A stretch of DNA of 64,000 nt from Flavobacteriales bacterium ALC-1 (GTDB lineage: Bacteria > Bacteroidota > Bacteroidia > Flavobacteriales > Flavobacteriaceae). Below the pieces are notes generated by a model. The model had not been told where the DNA came from and made no database searches. It saw only the letters and a program-made list of their open reading frames with translations. Each line of letters starts with the position of its first letter. Within the stretch, counting starts at the first letter, position 1. The position numbers and the translations under genes were made by a program. The stretch covers positions 558,001-622,000 of the forward strand of contig ABHI01000003.1 of the NCBI GenBank assembly GCA_000171875.1, given 5' to 3'. Shown one piece after another: positions 9,655 to 17,892 of the stretch.

Positions 9655-10814
9655 TGTCCCAAATTAAAACTACAGAAGAGTTTCAAGACTTATTTGATAT
9701 AGATAGTAATCTTAATCGATTGGTAAAAAACATTGAATTACTCAATTATATCAATCCGTTAAATATAGCTTCAGAAAAGAAGAAGTTTTATGCTTCTAAA
9801 TATAATTATGAACCACAGTTTAAGTATCCTAAAATAAGATTTAATGGCTACAAACTACATCGCTTATTCTTCTCTCAGCGTTTAGAGCGTATTGAAGATG
9901 ATGATATTAGGCAATTGTATGAAGATGTAATTTATGAATACTCTGGATTAATAGAATGTATTCAAACTATTGGTCAAGGCAGAAAATTCTACTTCAATAG
10001 TCTGAAGAGTTTTGGTACTCCAACTGAAAAGGATATTGAAAATGCTAAATTTATACTTCGTTTTGACGATTCAGAATTTGATGAGGAAATGCTTCCAATG
10101 TATAATGCAGAAGAAGCAAGAAATTACTTTGATGAATTTTCTAAACGCTACGATTTTAAGTATAACATAAAAATTTCTAATAATCTGTCTGCCGCAGCTA
10201 TGGTTTTAAATAATACGCAGACTTTAGTACTCCGTAAAAGCCATAAGTACAGTTTAAATCAACTTAAAGTATTAACTAATCATGAGATAGGTGTGCATAT
10301 GGTAACGACTTTTAATGGTTTAGATCAACCGCTAAAAGTATTCTCTAATGGTTTACCAAATAATGTTGAGACTCAAGAAGGTTTGGCTGTTTACTCTGAA
10401 TTTATGAGTGGTTGTTTGACTATAGAGCGTCTTAAAGAGTTGGCCTTTAGAGTTATTGCTGTAAATAGTTTAAATAAAGGCTATAATTTTTCGGATACCT
10501 TTCATTTATTACATAATCAGTACAAACTCAATAGAGATAAAGCCTTTGCCATTACATTACGTGTGCATAGAGGCGGAGGTTTTACCAAAGATCATTTGTA
10601 TTTAAGAGGCTTACGAAATGTGTATAGATATGCTCAAGAAGGAAATGATTTGGGCGTACTATTGACAGGGAAAGTAAGTGAAGAGTATTTATCTACAATA
10701 AAAAAATTACAAGAGCTTGATTTAGCAATTAAACCTAAGTATTACACAGATGCATACGAGAGTAATGACAATAAAAACTCTAATCTTGATTTTATTTTAA
10801 AGAGTTTAAAGTGA
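9654..10814 (+). CDS. DUF1704 / 'QEGLP motif' metallopeptidase (MATCAP-like)
   Basis: A 386-residue protein of the family annotated as 'flavohemoglobin expression-modulating QEGLP motif protein'. Zinc ligands are suggested by H210-E211-x-x-x-H215 (HEIGVH) and the family motif Q241-E-G-L (TQEGLAVYSEF). The later segment RVHRGGGFTKDHLYLRG is also characteristic. Eukaryotic DUF1704 proteins (KIAA0895L/MATCAP) are tubulin tyrosine carboxypeptidases, so C-terminal residue removal is a reasonable prediction. Its ATG overlaps the previous stop (TAATG). It is the last gene of the operon. The substrate is unknown. Confidence 0.85.
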   Translation: MSQIKTTEEFQDLFDIDSNLNRLVKNIELLNYINPLNIASEKKKFYASKYNYEPQFKYPKIRFNGYKLHRLFFSQRLERIEDDDIRQLYEDVIYEYSGLIECIQTIGQGRKFYFNSLKSFGTPTEKDIENAKFILRFDDSEFDEEMLPMYNAEEARNYFDEFSKRYDFKYNIKISNNLSAAAMVLNNTQTLVLRKSHKYSLNQLKVLTNHEIGVHMVTTFNGLDQPLKVFSNGLPNNVETQEGLAVYSEFMSGCLTIERLKELAFRVIAVNSLNKGYNFSDTFHLLHNQYKLNRDKAFAITLRVHRGGGFTKDHLYLRGLRNVYRYAQEGNDLGVLLTGKVSEEYLSTIKKLQELDLAIKPKYYTDAYESNDNKNSNLDFILKSLK

Positions 10815-10833
10815 TGAGTCTGTCGAAGCAAAA

Positions 10834-10965
10834 ACCTCAAAGCCAAACGTTTCCGTCTATCATAATCTGATACCATAAAGAGTTTAGACTAATCCCTTTA
10901 TAGAATTCAACTCATTCCTAACTAACAGAAGTTAGGGTTAAACTGACATCATCTTGCTTTGAGGT
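10834..10965. repeat. structured intergenic element with nested inverted repeats
   Basis: Outer arms ACCTCAAAGC (10834-10843) and GCTTTGAGGT (10956-10965) are a perfect 10-base inverted repeat. Inside are ATAAAG/CTTTAT (10875-10880, 10896-10901) and CCTAACT/AGTTAGG (10917-10923, 10930-10936, 6-base loop). It lies just after the DUF1704 stop and could fold as a three-stem RNA or be a decayed palindromic repeat. A preceding CTGTCGAAG (about 10820-10828) resembles a dispersed repeat motif seen in this phylum. Confidence 0.4.
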
Positions 10966-11035
10966 CTAAAATACTAACTTGAGCTAAAACCATTAACTTA
11001 AAAGCTCAGATCTAAATTACCTTTTATATAAAACT

Positions 11036-11068
11036 AAAAAAACCAATACTTAGTGTATTGGCTTTTTA
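11036..11068 (-). terminator. intrinsic terminator (bidirectional)
   Basis: CCAATAC (11043-11049) and GTATTGG (11055-11061) form a 7-bp stem with a TTAGT loop. A run of T follows on the minus strand, and GCTTTTTAA follows on the plus strand. It ends the DUF4139 gene transcript and may also stop readthrough from the plus-strand operon. Confidence 0.75.
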
Positions 11069-11095
11069 ATTGAGTAAATGCTATTTTTTGATAAG

Positions 11096-13210
11096 TTAAA
11101 GGTTAACACGTTTTCCTTTTGGGTATTTCACAGCATACGAATGTTTTACTTTTTCTGCTTCACCAGATTTTAAACTAAGAATCCATTTTAGAAGACCTTT
11201 GTCTTTATCATATTCTGAAGTTCCAGTTTCTATATCATCTAATTTAATAGCTTTATTTTGAGTGATTGGTATTCTATCCAATAGTGTTAATTTAATATCA
11301 GATTGTTTATTGTTTTTAATCTCAATTTCAAAGGCTTTATAAACCACTTTATTACTTCCTATAAATGTGGTTTTCTTAAAATCGTTGAGTTGTGTGCGTT
11401 TAACTATAATGTTAGGATCTACACCAAGTGAGATGGTTAAACTATCCGTTGTTGCTCCAGGGTTAATATTCGTTTTTCCAGAATAGCTACCTTCAAAATA
11501 AACATTGGCTTCTGCTGGCAGTAAATTATACTTTTCCCAATTCCCAATTTTAGCTGTTAAGAATACATTTTCATTAAGTACAGGTGCTGCAAAATAATCG
11601 TAAGTTGCTGGTACGCTAAATTGGTCTATTTCTATAACAGAGACATCACCATCAGATGGAATTGAATATGTTTTATCAATTTCAAATCGTGTATTAGTAA
11701 TTCCAGTTTCTACTACAATGCCTAAATCATTAATTCTTCGTTTTGCGCCTGATTTTAAGTTTACAAGAACAACACCATTATTACCACGACTTCCATAAAT
11801 TGCCGTAGCTCGAGCATCTTTTAATACTTGAGTACTTTCTATATCATCAGAATTTAATGACGCAAGAAAATCAGAGTTAACTGGTTTACCATCAACAATA
11901 TATAGTGGGTTTCTGTTTCCATTTGCAGAACCAAAACCTCTAACTCTAATTCCAGAAGCGCTACCCGCTAAAGAACTAATTATATCTTCAGATTTTACAA
12001 CAGTAGCTGCGCCAGCATATGCCTTTTTTGTAGTAGTACCATAACCAACAACCACAACCTCGTCTAAAGTATTTGTATCATTGTCTAGAGCTACATTCAT
12101 AATACTAGAGTGAATGGGCAATTCTTCAGTTTTCATACCAACATAAGAATATTGTAAGGTGTTACCAGTTGTAGTTTTTAGTGAATACCGACCATCAAAA
12201 TCGGTCTGAGCACCTTTATTAGTTCCCTTTATTATTACTGAAGCTCCAGGTAATGGTAAGCCATCTGATGCCGTTGTTACCACTCCCGACACTGTTTTTA
12301 CTAAAGGATTATACTTGTAATTATAGCTTCTGGTAGCGCGTTGCGATTGGTAATTACTATAGGCGCTAATAAAGTTTAAGTATTTAGGATTAACAATTGG
12401 TTTTTCATTATTGGTATTTGGATCACTTGTAGAAAGTACTAGATTAACATCTGCCCAATCGCAACCAGAACTCTGAAAAACATGTGCCTTATATTCAAGA
12501 TTTATTGGACTATTGATTTCTTCTGCTTTTAAATCGTAAATAGGAAACCAACCGGCGTTTTTAATATTGTAACTGATTTTTAGATCGAGTTGCGTTGTAA
12601 TAGCGCTGTTTAATTTTAATGTTATTTCTCCAGTTTGTACCTTTTCATCAACATTAAATTCAGCTAGTTGTTTTTTAATATCAGCTTGTGATGTTTTATG
12701 TTTTCCAATTTCAGTATTAGATTTATGGATTACAACTTTTAATTCTGTGATTCGAGTTCTGTAATACGTTGCAAATGATTTTAACTGCTCTAAACTCACT
12801 ACTTCAGTTTCATTACCAAGTTTTTTATTGCTTTGTATAAGGCTTACCTCCTCATCGTAACCAGATATCAGATTGTATTCATGCTGAATTTTAGTATCTA
12901 AATCTTTCAATTGATTTTTTAATGCAGTGATAGAATCGCTTTGTTTTTGCTTAGATAGATAGTTGATGCCATAATTAATGGATAGGATAGATGCCTTTTT
13001 CAATCCAGAAATTTGAATACTACTTTCTTCAATATGTGGTGAAAGTCCTTTAAAAGTAAATTCGGATGTTCCAGAATTTAGATTTACTGTCGCAGATCGG
13101 TTAATTTCTGCTCCATCTAAGTAGACGATAACGTCAGTGATTTTGCTTTTTTGCTGTGCATTTGCCCAATGAAAGGCGAGTGCAATTAAGAGCATTTTTA
13201 AGATTTTCAT
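11096..13210 (-). CDS. DUF4139 (MuiA-like) protein with inserted SusC-type carboxypeptidase-regulatory and plug domains
   Basis: A 704-residue exported protein (signal peptide ending ALAFHWANAQ). Residues about 20-290 are a DUF4140/DUF4139 mucoidy-inhibitor-A-like region: a beta start (ITDVIVYLDGAEINRSA), a long coiled coil, then KISYNIKNAGWFPIYDLKA. Residues about 305-385 form a CarboxypepD_reg-like domain (SGVVTTASDGLPLPGASV). Residues about 385-490 match a TonB-receptor plug (DEVVVVGYGTTTKK, NPLYIVDGKPVN, LKDARATAIYGSRGNNGV). DUF4139 then resumes to the end (SYAVKYPKGKRVNL). There is no beta-barrel after the plug, so it cannot be a receptor by itself. A TAGTTTTG -7 element lies at 13235-13242. 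Function unknown. Confidence 0.85.
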   Translation of the reverse strand: MKILKMLLIALAFHWANAQQKSKITDVIVYLDGAEINRSATVNLNSGTSEFTFKGLSPHIEESSIQISGLKKASILSINYGINYLSKQKQSDSITALKNQLKDLDTKIQHEYNLISGYDEEVSLIQSNKKLGNETEVVSLEQLKSFATYYRTRITELKVVIHKSNTEIGKHKTSQADIKKQLAEFNVDEKVQTGEITLKLNSAITTQLDLKISYNIKNAGWFPIYDLKAEEINSPINLEYKAHVFQSSGCDWADVNLVLSTSDPNTNNEKPIVNPKYLNFISAYSNYQSQRATRSYNYKYNPLVKTVSGVVTTASDGLPLPGASVIIKGTNKGAQTDFDGRYSLKTTTGNTLQYSYVGMKTEELPIHSSIMNVALDNDTNTLDEVVVVGYGTTTKKAYAGAATVVKSEDIISSLAGSASGIRVRGFGSANGNRNPLYIVDGKPVNSDFLASLNSDDIESTQVLKDARATAIYGSRGNNGVVLVNLKSGAKRRINDLGIVVETGITNTRFEIDKTYSIPSDGDVSVIEIDQFSVPATYDYFAAPVLNENVFLTAKIGNWEKYNLLPAEANVYFEGSYSGKTNINPGATTDSLTISLGVDPNIIVKRTQLNDFKKTTFIGSNKVVYKAFEIEIKNNKQSDIKLTLLDRIPITQNKAIKLDDIETGTSEYDKDKGLLKWILSLKSGEAEKVKHSYAVKYPKGKRVNL

Positions 13211-13577
13211 AATAGCTTTGTATTTAGTTTAAACCAAAACTATTGGAAAGCCAAGCTTAATTAAATATCAAATGAGTGACTTGTAGTAAAGAAAAAGTGA
13301 ATGTGACGTTTCAATTAGTTTGCATAAGTTTTTTTATATACAACTCATAGATGTTTTTTGCACTTGATTATTTTTCATCAATTATAAGTGGTCTTATATC
13401 GAGTTTTTTCTATTGAACTTAACAAGTCATTTATCTTTACACTAACAAAATTATGTGCTATTAACCAATTCATTATTTTCCCTCAAAATAAGAATTGAAT
13501 TTTGTTTAAATTAAATTAGTTTTAAGTAAGTTGTTAATTTAAAAAAGCCTTTTAGAATGGATGCTAAAAGGCTTTTT
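13211..13577. other. intergenic region, 367 bases
   Basis: This AT-rich gap holds the promoter region of the DUF4139 gene at its left end (TAGTTTTG on the minus strand at 13235-13242, 25 bases before the ATG) and the terminator of the DCC gene at its right end. No ORF or RNA gene is apparent in between. Confidence 0.6.
13542..13577 (-). terminator. intrinsic terminator of the DCC/TPR operon
   Basis: A 14-base perfect inverted repeat, AAAAAGCCTTTTAG (13542-13555) and CTAAAAGGCTTTTT (13564-13577), with an 8-base loop. It sits directly after the stop codon of the DCC gene and can act in both directions. Confidence 0.85.
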
Positions 13578-14000
13578 TTATGCGAGAAATTTAGATTTTA
13601 ATTCAGGTGTCGGAATCATACAAGCGTCTTTCTTTCCGAACCATTTATAGCGGTTTTTTGCAATATAATCATACGCCCAGTTCCTTATAAATGTTGGTAC
13701 AACAAAAAATAGAGTCAACAAGTTTGAAGGAAAACCTAAACGCTTAGCTACATGCATTACAGCTGAGGATCTATATTTTAAAGTATTTGATTTAGGGGTA
13801 TAGAGTAGTATCGAATCCGTTTTACTCGTATCAATATTAAATTGATTAATCAGTTCTACACCAATTTCACTTTGCAAAGGGGCAAATAAGAATTTATTAT
13901 TTTTATCACGTTTTATAACATATAAAACACTAGAGTTGCAGAGATTGCAAACACCATCAAATAGTATTAGTTGTTTGTTCTTTGGAATAGTCTCTATCAC
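13578..14000 (-). CDS. DCC (DUF393) thiol-disulfide oxidoreductase-like protein
   Basis: A 140-residue protein of the DCC family. The namesake motif D15-G-V-C18-N-L-C21 lies at the N-terminus after a short beta strand, as in thioredoxin-like folds. The rest (KRDKNNKFLFAPLQS, SSAVMHVAKRLG, WAYDYIAKNRYKWFG) is typical of the family, and the length is normal. The family's in vivo substrate is not known. The gene starts 22 bases after the TPR/HTH regulator stop on the same strand and is followed at once by a terminator, so the two probably form an operon. Confidence 0.88.
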   Translation of the reverse strand: MIETIPKNKQLILFDGVCNLCNSSVLYVIKRDKNNKFLFAPLQSEIGVELINQFNIDTSKTDSILLYTPKSNTLKYRSSAVMHVAKRLGFPSNLLTLFFVVPTFIRNWAYDYIAKNRYKWFGKKDACMIPTPELKSKFLA

Positions 14001-14022
14001 AATGCAAAGATAAACCTTATAG

Positions 14023-15891
14023 CTATAATGTATTTAAAAATTGAGTTAAATCGGCTTCTTTTCCTATAGCTAATTTCTTTTTAAGCCTGTATTTAGATTT
14101 AAGTACACTATCTGGTAAAACATTGAGCATAGAAGCTATTTCTTTAGTGGATAAATTCATTCTTAAAAATGAAGCCAATCGCATCTCTTTTTCAGTAATG
14201 TCAGGGGCAATAGCTTTAATTTTATGATCAAAGTTATTATGTACCTCAGAGAAGTAAGATTTAAACACTTCCCAATCCTTATCTTCTGCACTTTCTTTTT
14301 TGAGAAGCATTACCAAACGTCTAAATTCTACTTTAAATAACTCGGGAGACTTTTTAATCTTCTCTAAGTTTTCCTTTAATTCCTGAATGAAGGTGCTCTT
14401 TTGTACTAAATGAAGTGTTTGTGAAGCCAATTCTTTCTTTTTATATTCTATCTCTTGCTTATATATAGTTTCTTGCTTTTCGCGTTCTATTTTATTTTTC
14501 TTAATACGCTGTTTAAATCCAAAATAAAGTAGACTAGCTATGGCTAAAAAAGAAAACATACCAATACCATATAAGGTTTTAGTAAGTCTATCGTTTTCAG
14601 CTTGAACGTTAAGTGTTTTAATTTCTTCTTGCTGTAAGGTGATTTCAGCTTCTTTTTGTTCTGTTTTATGTATAATTCTTAACTCATTAATTTTAGATAT
14701 GTTTTTCTTCTTAAATGTAGAGTCTTGGATTTTCTTATATAATTCATAACTAGCTAAGGATTCTTTGTAGTTGTGTTGAAGCTTATAAGTTTCGGACTTG
14801 ATTGAATGTATACTAGCTTCGTTTTCTAACAAAATATTTTTATCATTCATTAAGCTATCTAATAGATTATGCGCTTTATTATAGTTGCCAATTGCTTTAT
14901 AATATTTTGCTAACCGAATGTTAGAATATAGGACCATTGCATCATAGCCTATTGAACTTGCAATGTCTTTGCATTCATCAATAAGTGTTTTTGCCTTTTC
15001 AAAATCATTGGCTTTCATATAAATATCAATAAGGTGAGATTTACTAACAATAAGAATAGATTTATACCCATTTGATTCTGCAATACTGATACTTTTATTA
15101 AAGTATTGCTTTGCTGATTCATAGTCCTTTTTGAATTTATAAGAAATTCCAATAATATTACAAATTTGAGATTGATACTCAATATCTTCATGTTCTTCAT
15201 AAATCTTTAAAGCTTGCTTACTATACTCAATTGAAGAATCAAAATTCTCTAATGAATTCTCAATTACTGCAATTTTGTTAAGTGCATCAGCTATTCTAAT
15301 CTGTTTGTTTAGAGCCTTGACAATTTCTAGACTATTCAAGGCACTTTTTAAGGCAATTTCATAGTGTTCTCTTTGAATATATATAGAACATTCTAAATCA
15401 TATGATAATGCTATTCCAAAAGAGTCTTTCCTTTTTTTATTGAACTCTAGGTTTTCAGAATTGATTTTCTCAGCTATATCTAGATTATTAAGCGATATCT
15501 CTAAATTGGCTAAGCTATGTCGTGATATCGATTGTTGCTCTAAATGGTTAACTTCTTTAGAAAGCTTTAAAGTTTTATTGATATAAAATCTTGCAGAATC
15601 ATGCTGACTATGGATATTATAAATTATAGCTAAATGATGTGAAGCTTTTATTTTATAATCAATCTCATTCAATTGGTTTGCTAAAATTTGTTGCTTAAAA
15701 GCGTATGATTTTGCTTTTTGTATATCTCTGTAGAGGTAATGCGATGTAATTCTATTAACAGCTTTTAACTTAACACTATCAACTTTTGTAGTTGTATAGA
15801 TGTTTAATAGACTGTCTATTTTGCTTTGTTTTTGAGCAAAACTGTTAAAAGAAATAAGAAAGAGTATTAGAAAACCGCAACGAAAAACCAT
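14023..15891 (-). CDS. TPR-repeat membrane regulator with C-terminal LuxR-type HTH
   Basis: A 622-residue protein with a signal or first hydrophobic segment (LILFLISFNSFAQK), about seven tetratricopeptide-like helical pairs from residue 60 to 400, a single membrane helix near residue 440 (YGIGMFSFLAIASLLYFGF), a basic coiled coil, and a C-terminal helix-turn-helix (EKEMRLASFLRMNLSTKEIASMLNVLPDSV). This layout is common in Flavobacteriia: a periplasmic TPR sensor directly coupled to a cytosolic DNA-binding domain. It is transcribed divergently from the aerolysin-like lipoprotein gene, and the intergenic region contains TGTCCAT repeats that are plausible binding sites for it or another regulator. 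Confidence 0.85.
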   Translation of the reverse strand: MVFRCGFLILFLISFNSFAQKQSKIDSLLNIYTTTKVDSVKLKAVNRITSHYLYRDIQKAKSYAFKQQILANQLNEIDYKIKASHHLAIIYNIHSQHDSARFYINKTLKLSKEVNHLEQQSISRHSLANLEISLNNLDIAEKINSENLEFNKKRKDSFGIALSYDLECSIYIQREHYEIALKSALNSLEIVKALNKQIRIADALNKIAVIENSLENFDSSIEYSKQALKIYEEHEDIEYQSQICNIIGISYKFKKDYESAKQYFNKSISIAESNGYKSILIVSKSHLIDIYMKANDFEKAKTLIDECKDIASSIGYDAMVLYSNIRLAKYYKAIGNYNKAHNLLDSLMNDKNILLENEASIHSIKSETYKLQHNYKESLASYELYKKIQDSTFKKKNISKINELRIIHKTEQKEAEITLQQEEIKTLNVQAENDRLTKTLYGIGMFSFLAIASLLYFGFKQRIKKNKIEREKQETIYKQEIEYKKKELASQTLHLVQKSTFIQELKENLEKIKKSPELFKVEFRRLVMLLKKESAEDKDWEVFKSYFSEVHNNFDHKIKAIAPDITEKEMRLASFLRMNLSTKEIASMLNVLPDSVLKSKYRLKKKLAIGKEADLTQFLNTL

Positions 15892-15942
15892 AATTAGAGA
15901 TTTAAATTATACAGTAGCTAAATTAATTAAATTTAATACGCT

Positions 15943-16124
15943 ATGGACAAAGTTATACCGATACAAAATTTATATTAACTCTTTTTGTCCATTGGAAGTC
16001 CATGTTTATTAAACAGTAAATATATGTTAATATGTTGATTATTAAATATTTGTAAATTATTTTGCATTTCTTTATTTACATCCGATATATAAAAAAGTTA
16101 GACTACTGTCCATACTTTGTCCAT
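15943..16124. promoter_or_regulatory. candidate operator: TGTCCAT repeats with 11-bp period
   Basis: The divergent intergenic region (304 bases) contains TGTCCAT at 15986-15992 followed by AGTCCAT at 15997-16003, and TGTCCAT at 16107-16113 followed by TGTCCAT at 16118-16124. Both pairs are direct repeats one helical turn (11 bp) apart. A fifth copy is inverted at 15943-15953 (ATGGACAAAGT), matching ACTTTGTCCAT at 16114-16124. The last pair ends about 33 bases before a TAGTTTTG -7 element. The rest of the gap is plain AT-rich sequence. Confidence 0.6.
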
Positions 16125-16156
16125 GGTAAATTTTAGATTTTAGCTGTTTTCCTATC

Positions 16157-16164
16157 TAGTTTTG
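16157..16164 (+). promoter_or_regulatory. -7 promoter element (TAnnTTTG)
   Basis: TAGTTTTG matches the Bacteroidota -7 consensus and lies 31 bases before the ATG of the aerolysin-like gene. No clear TTG is present at the -33 position, which fits an activator-dependent promoter. Confidence 0.5.
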
Positions 16165-16195
16165 ACTCATAAACAATTCGCAAAATTTATTTATT

Positions 16196-17824
16196 ATGAA
16201 AACAGCAATTAAAAATTTACAGTTATTAACACTTTGTGCATTCCTAATTATTTCATTTGGATGTAGTAAAGATGAAGACGTAGTAGGACCTGGTACTGGA
16301 GATCTAGAATCTTTAGCAGGAATTACTGCCAATGAGTTAGAAAACTATAGTGGTGACTTAGGCATTATTGTCGAAACAAGAAGTTTAGTTAAAAAAGGGT
16401 ATAATCCTAGCATGGTTATAATTTCCACAGGTGCTAATGAAGGTAATTATGACCAAGAACTTGATGTTGATCCATTTACAAATATTGCAAGATTAAAATT
16501 GTCTATTGATGATTTAACTGAGAATGCTGAGGATGAATTACGCAATGGTGTAAGCATAGATATCGAAATTTTAGATCCAAACGGTAATACTATAACCTCT
16601 GAGTCCTATAGTATTATGTCCTTTACACAAGGTAACAATGAGATAGACGTTGATGCATCTGCATTAGAAGCTAATAATTTAGAATTAGACTTTAATCCAA
16701 GCGTTCGTTATTATTTACAACTTGTAAATGCTCAAGGAAATTATGGCAATAAAGTTGTTTGGAAACCAGGTAGTGGAGATGATGGAAGTTTACGACTTGT
16801 AGAACGCTCATCATCTTTTAATCAAGGTGTTACAAGCGAGCAATTTTTTGTGCATAAATATGAAAACAGTGACAATGAATTTGCCATATATTCTGCGATT
16901 ACAAATCGTTATCTAAGAATCGGAACATCCACACGTACATTTAGACAATCTGGAGCTTATTCTTATCCATCCACAAATCCAGATGTTCTAGGTAGCGATT
17001 TAAGATTTATAATTCAAAAAGAATCTAATGGTTTATATACCATAAGAGGTGCATCTGATGGAAATGTTCTCAGAAGAACCTCAAGTAGTTCAGGTATCAA
17101 TTGGGATACCAATACCACTGGTGTTATTCAATATTTTAAGATTATTGCATTAGATGTTAACTGGGAGGTTACACAATTGGATACGGAATATTTACAGCCT
17201 ATTCTACCTACAGTAGATACATCATTTGGCTTTAATAGTACACTTAGAAACTGTGGGTCTGGTTATTTAGAGCAAGACATCATATTTGAAAATGAGGTGG
17301 TTACTACGTATACAACCGCAATGTCAGAAACAATTGGATTTAGTTCAAGAACCACATCGAGTTTGGATGTATCTGTTAGTGCTACTGCAGAGGCTAGTTT
17401 TTTTGGTAATGGTGGTTCTGTGACAGGTGAAGTCTCTACTGGGTTAGAAGTATCAGTCGAGGCACAATCTGAGTCAACAGTCTCTAGTGAAGAATCTATA
17501 TCAGAAACTAACTCTTGGTCTTCAGTTAGAACGGTAAGAGTGCTACCGGGAAATGCATCATTAGTATATGACGCTTACCAAAAATACAGTAATGTTAAAG
17601 TACCTTATGTAAAAAGATTAAGGATAAAGGGAAATCATAGCGAATCAAGCGCAACTTTTTCAGGCTTAGAAATTGCGACTCAATTAAACATGACAAGATT
17701 TACTGGTGTTATTACAAATATAGGGTCTGATTATGTAGAAGTTACGATACAAGGAAATATGATTATGGATAATATGGTAGATTCTCAAACAGAAGTAAGA
17801 GATGTTGCAGCGAATTGTAACTAA
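16196..17824 (+). CDS. lipoprotein with beta-trefoil-like middle and aerolysin/ETX-MTX2-like C-terminal region
   Basis: A 542-residue lipoprotein (lipobox LIISFGC, Cys23). Residues about 35-165 look like a beta-sandwich. Residues about 180-330 contain repeated hydrophobic-Gly patterns (EFAIYSAITNRYLRIG, GLYTIRGASDGNVLRR) that resemble a beta-trefoil, agglutinin-like domain. Residues about 335-542 have long Ser/Thr-rich alternating strands (TTYTTAMSETIGFSSRTTSS, VSVEAQSESTVSSEESI) followed by RVLPGNASLVYDAYQKYSNVKVPYV, the look of the aerolysin/epsilon-toxin pore-forming fold. If correct it could insert into membranes, but lipid anchoring is unusual for a toxin. The assignment is by eye and has moderate certainty. 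Confidence 0.6.
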   Translation: MKTAIKNLQLLTLCAFLIISFGCSKDEDVVGPGTGDLESLAGITANELENYSGDLGIIVETRSLVKKGYNPSMVIISTGANEGNYDQELDVDPFTNIARLKLSIDDLTENAEDELRNGVSIDIEILDPNGNTITSESYSIMSFTQGNNEIDVDASALEANNLELDFNPSVRYYLQLVNAQGNYGNKVVWKPGSGDDGSLRLVERSSSFNQGVTSEQFFVHKYENSDNEFAIYSAITNRYLRIGTSTRTFRQSGAYSYPSTNPDVLGSDLRFIIQKESNGLYTIRGASDGNVLRRTSSSSGINWDTNTTGVIQYFKIIALDVNWEVTQLDTEYLQPILPTVDTSFGFNSTLRNCGSGYLEQDIIFENEVVTTYTTAMSETIGFSSRTTSSLDVSVSATAEASFFGNGGSVTGEVSTGLEVSVEAQSESTVSSEESISETNSWSSVRTVRVLPGNASLVYDAYQKYSNVKVPYVKRLRIKGNHSESSATFSGLEIATQLNMTRFTGVITNIGSDYVEVTIQGNMIMDNMVDSQTEVRDVAANCN

Positions 17825-17838
17825 TATTGCTAGCAATT

Positions 17839-17876
17839 AAAAGGGTAGTCACGGTAATGTAACTGCCCTTTTTTAA
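17839..17876 (+). terminator. intrinsic terminator
   Basis: AAAAGGGTAGT (17839-17849) pairs with ACTGCCCTTTT (17862-17872) with one wobble pair, followed by T residues. It separates the aerolysin-like gene from the following T9SS cargo gene, so the two are probably not strictly co-transcribed, or readthrough is limited. Confidence 0.75.
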
Positions 17877-17892
17877 TCTAAAAACAAGAAAC

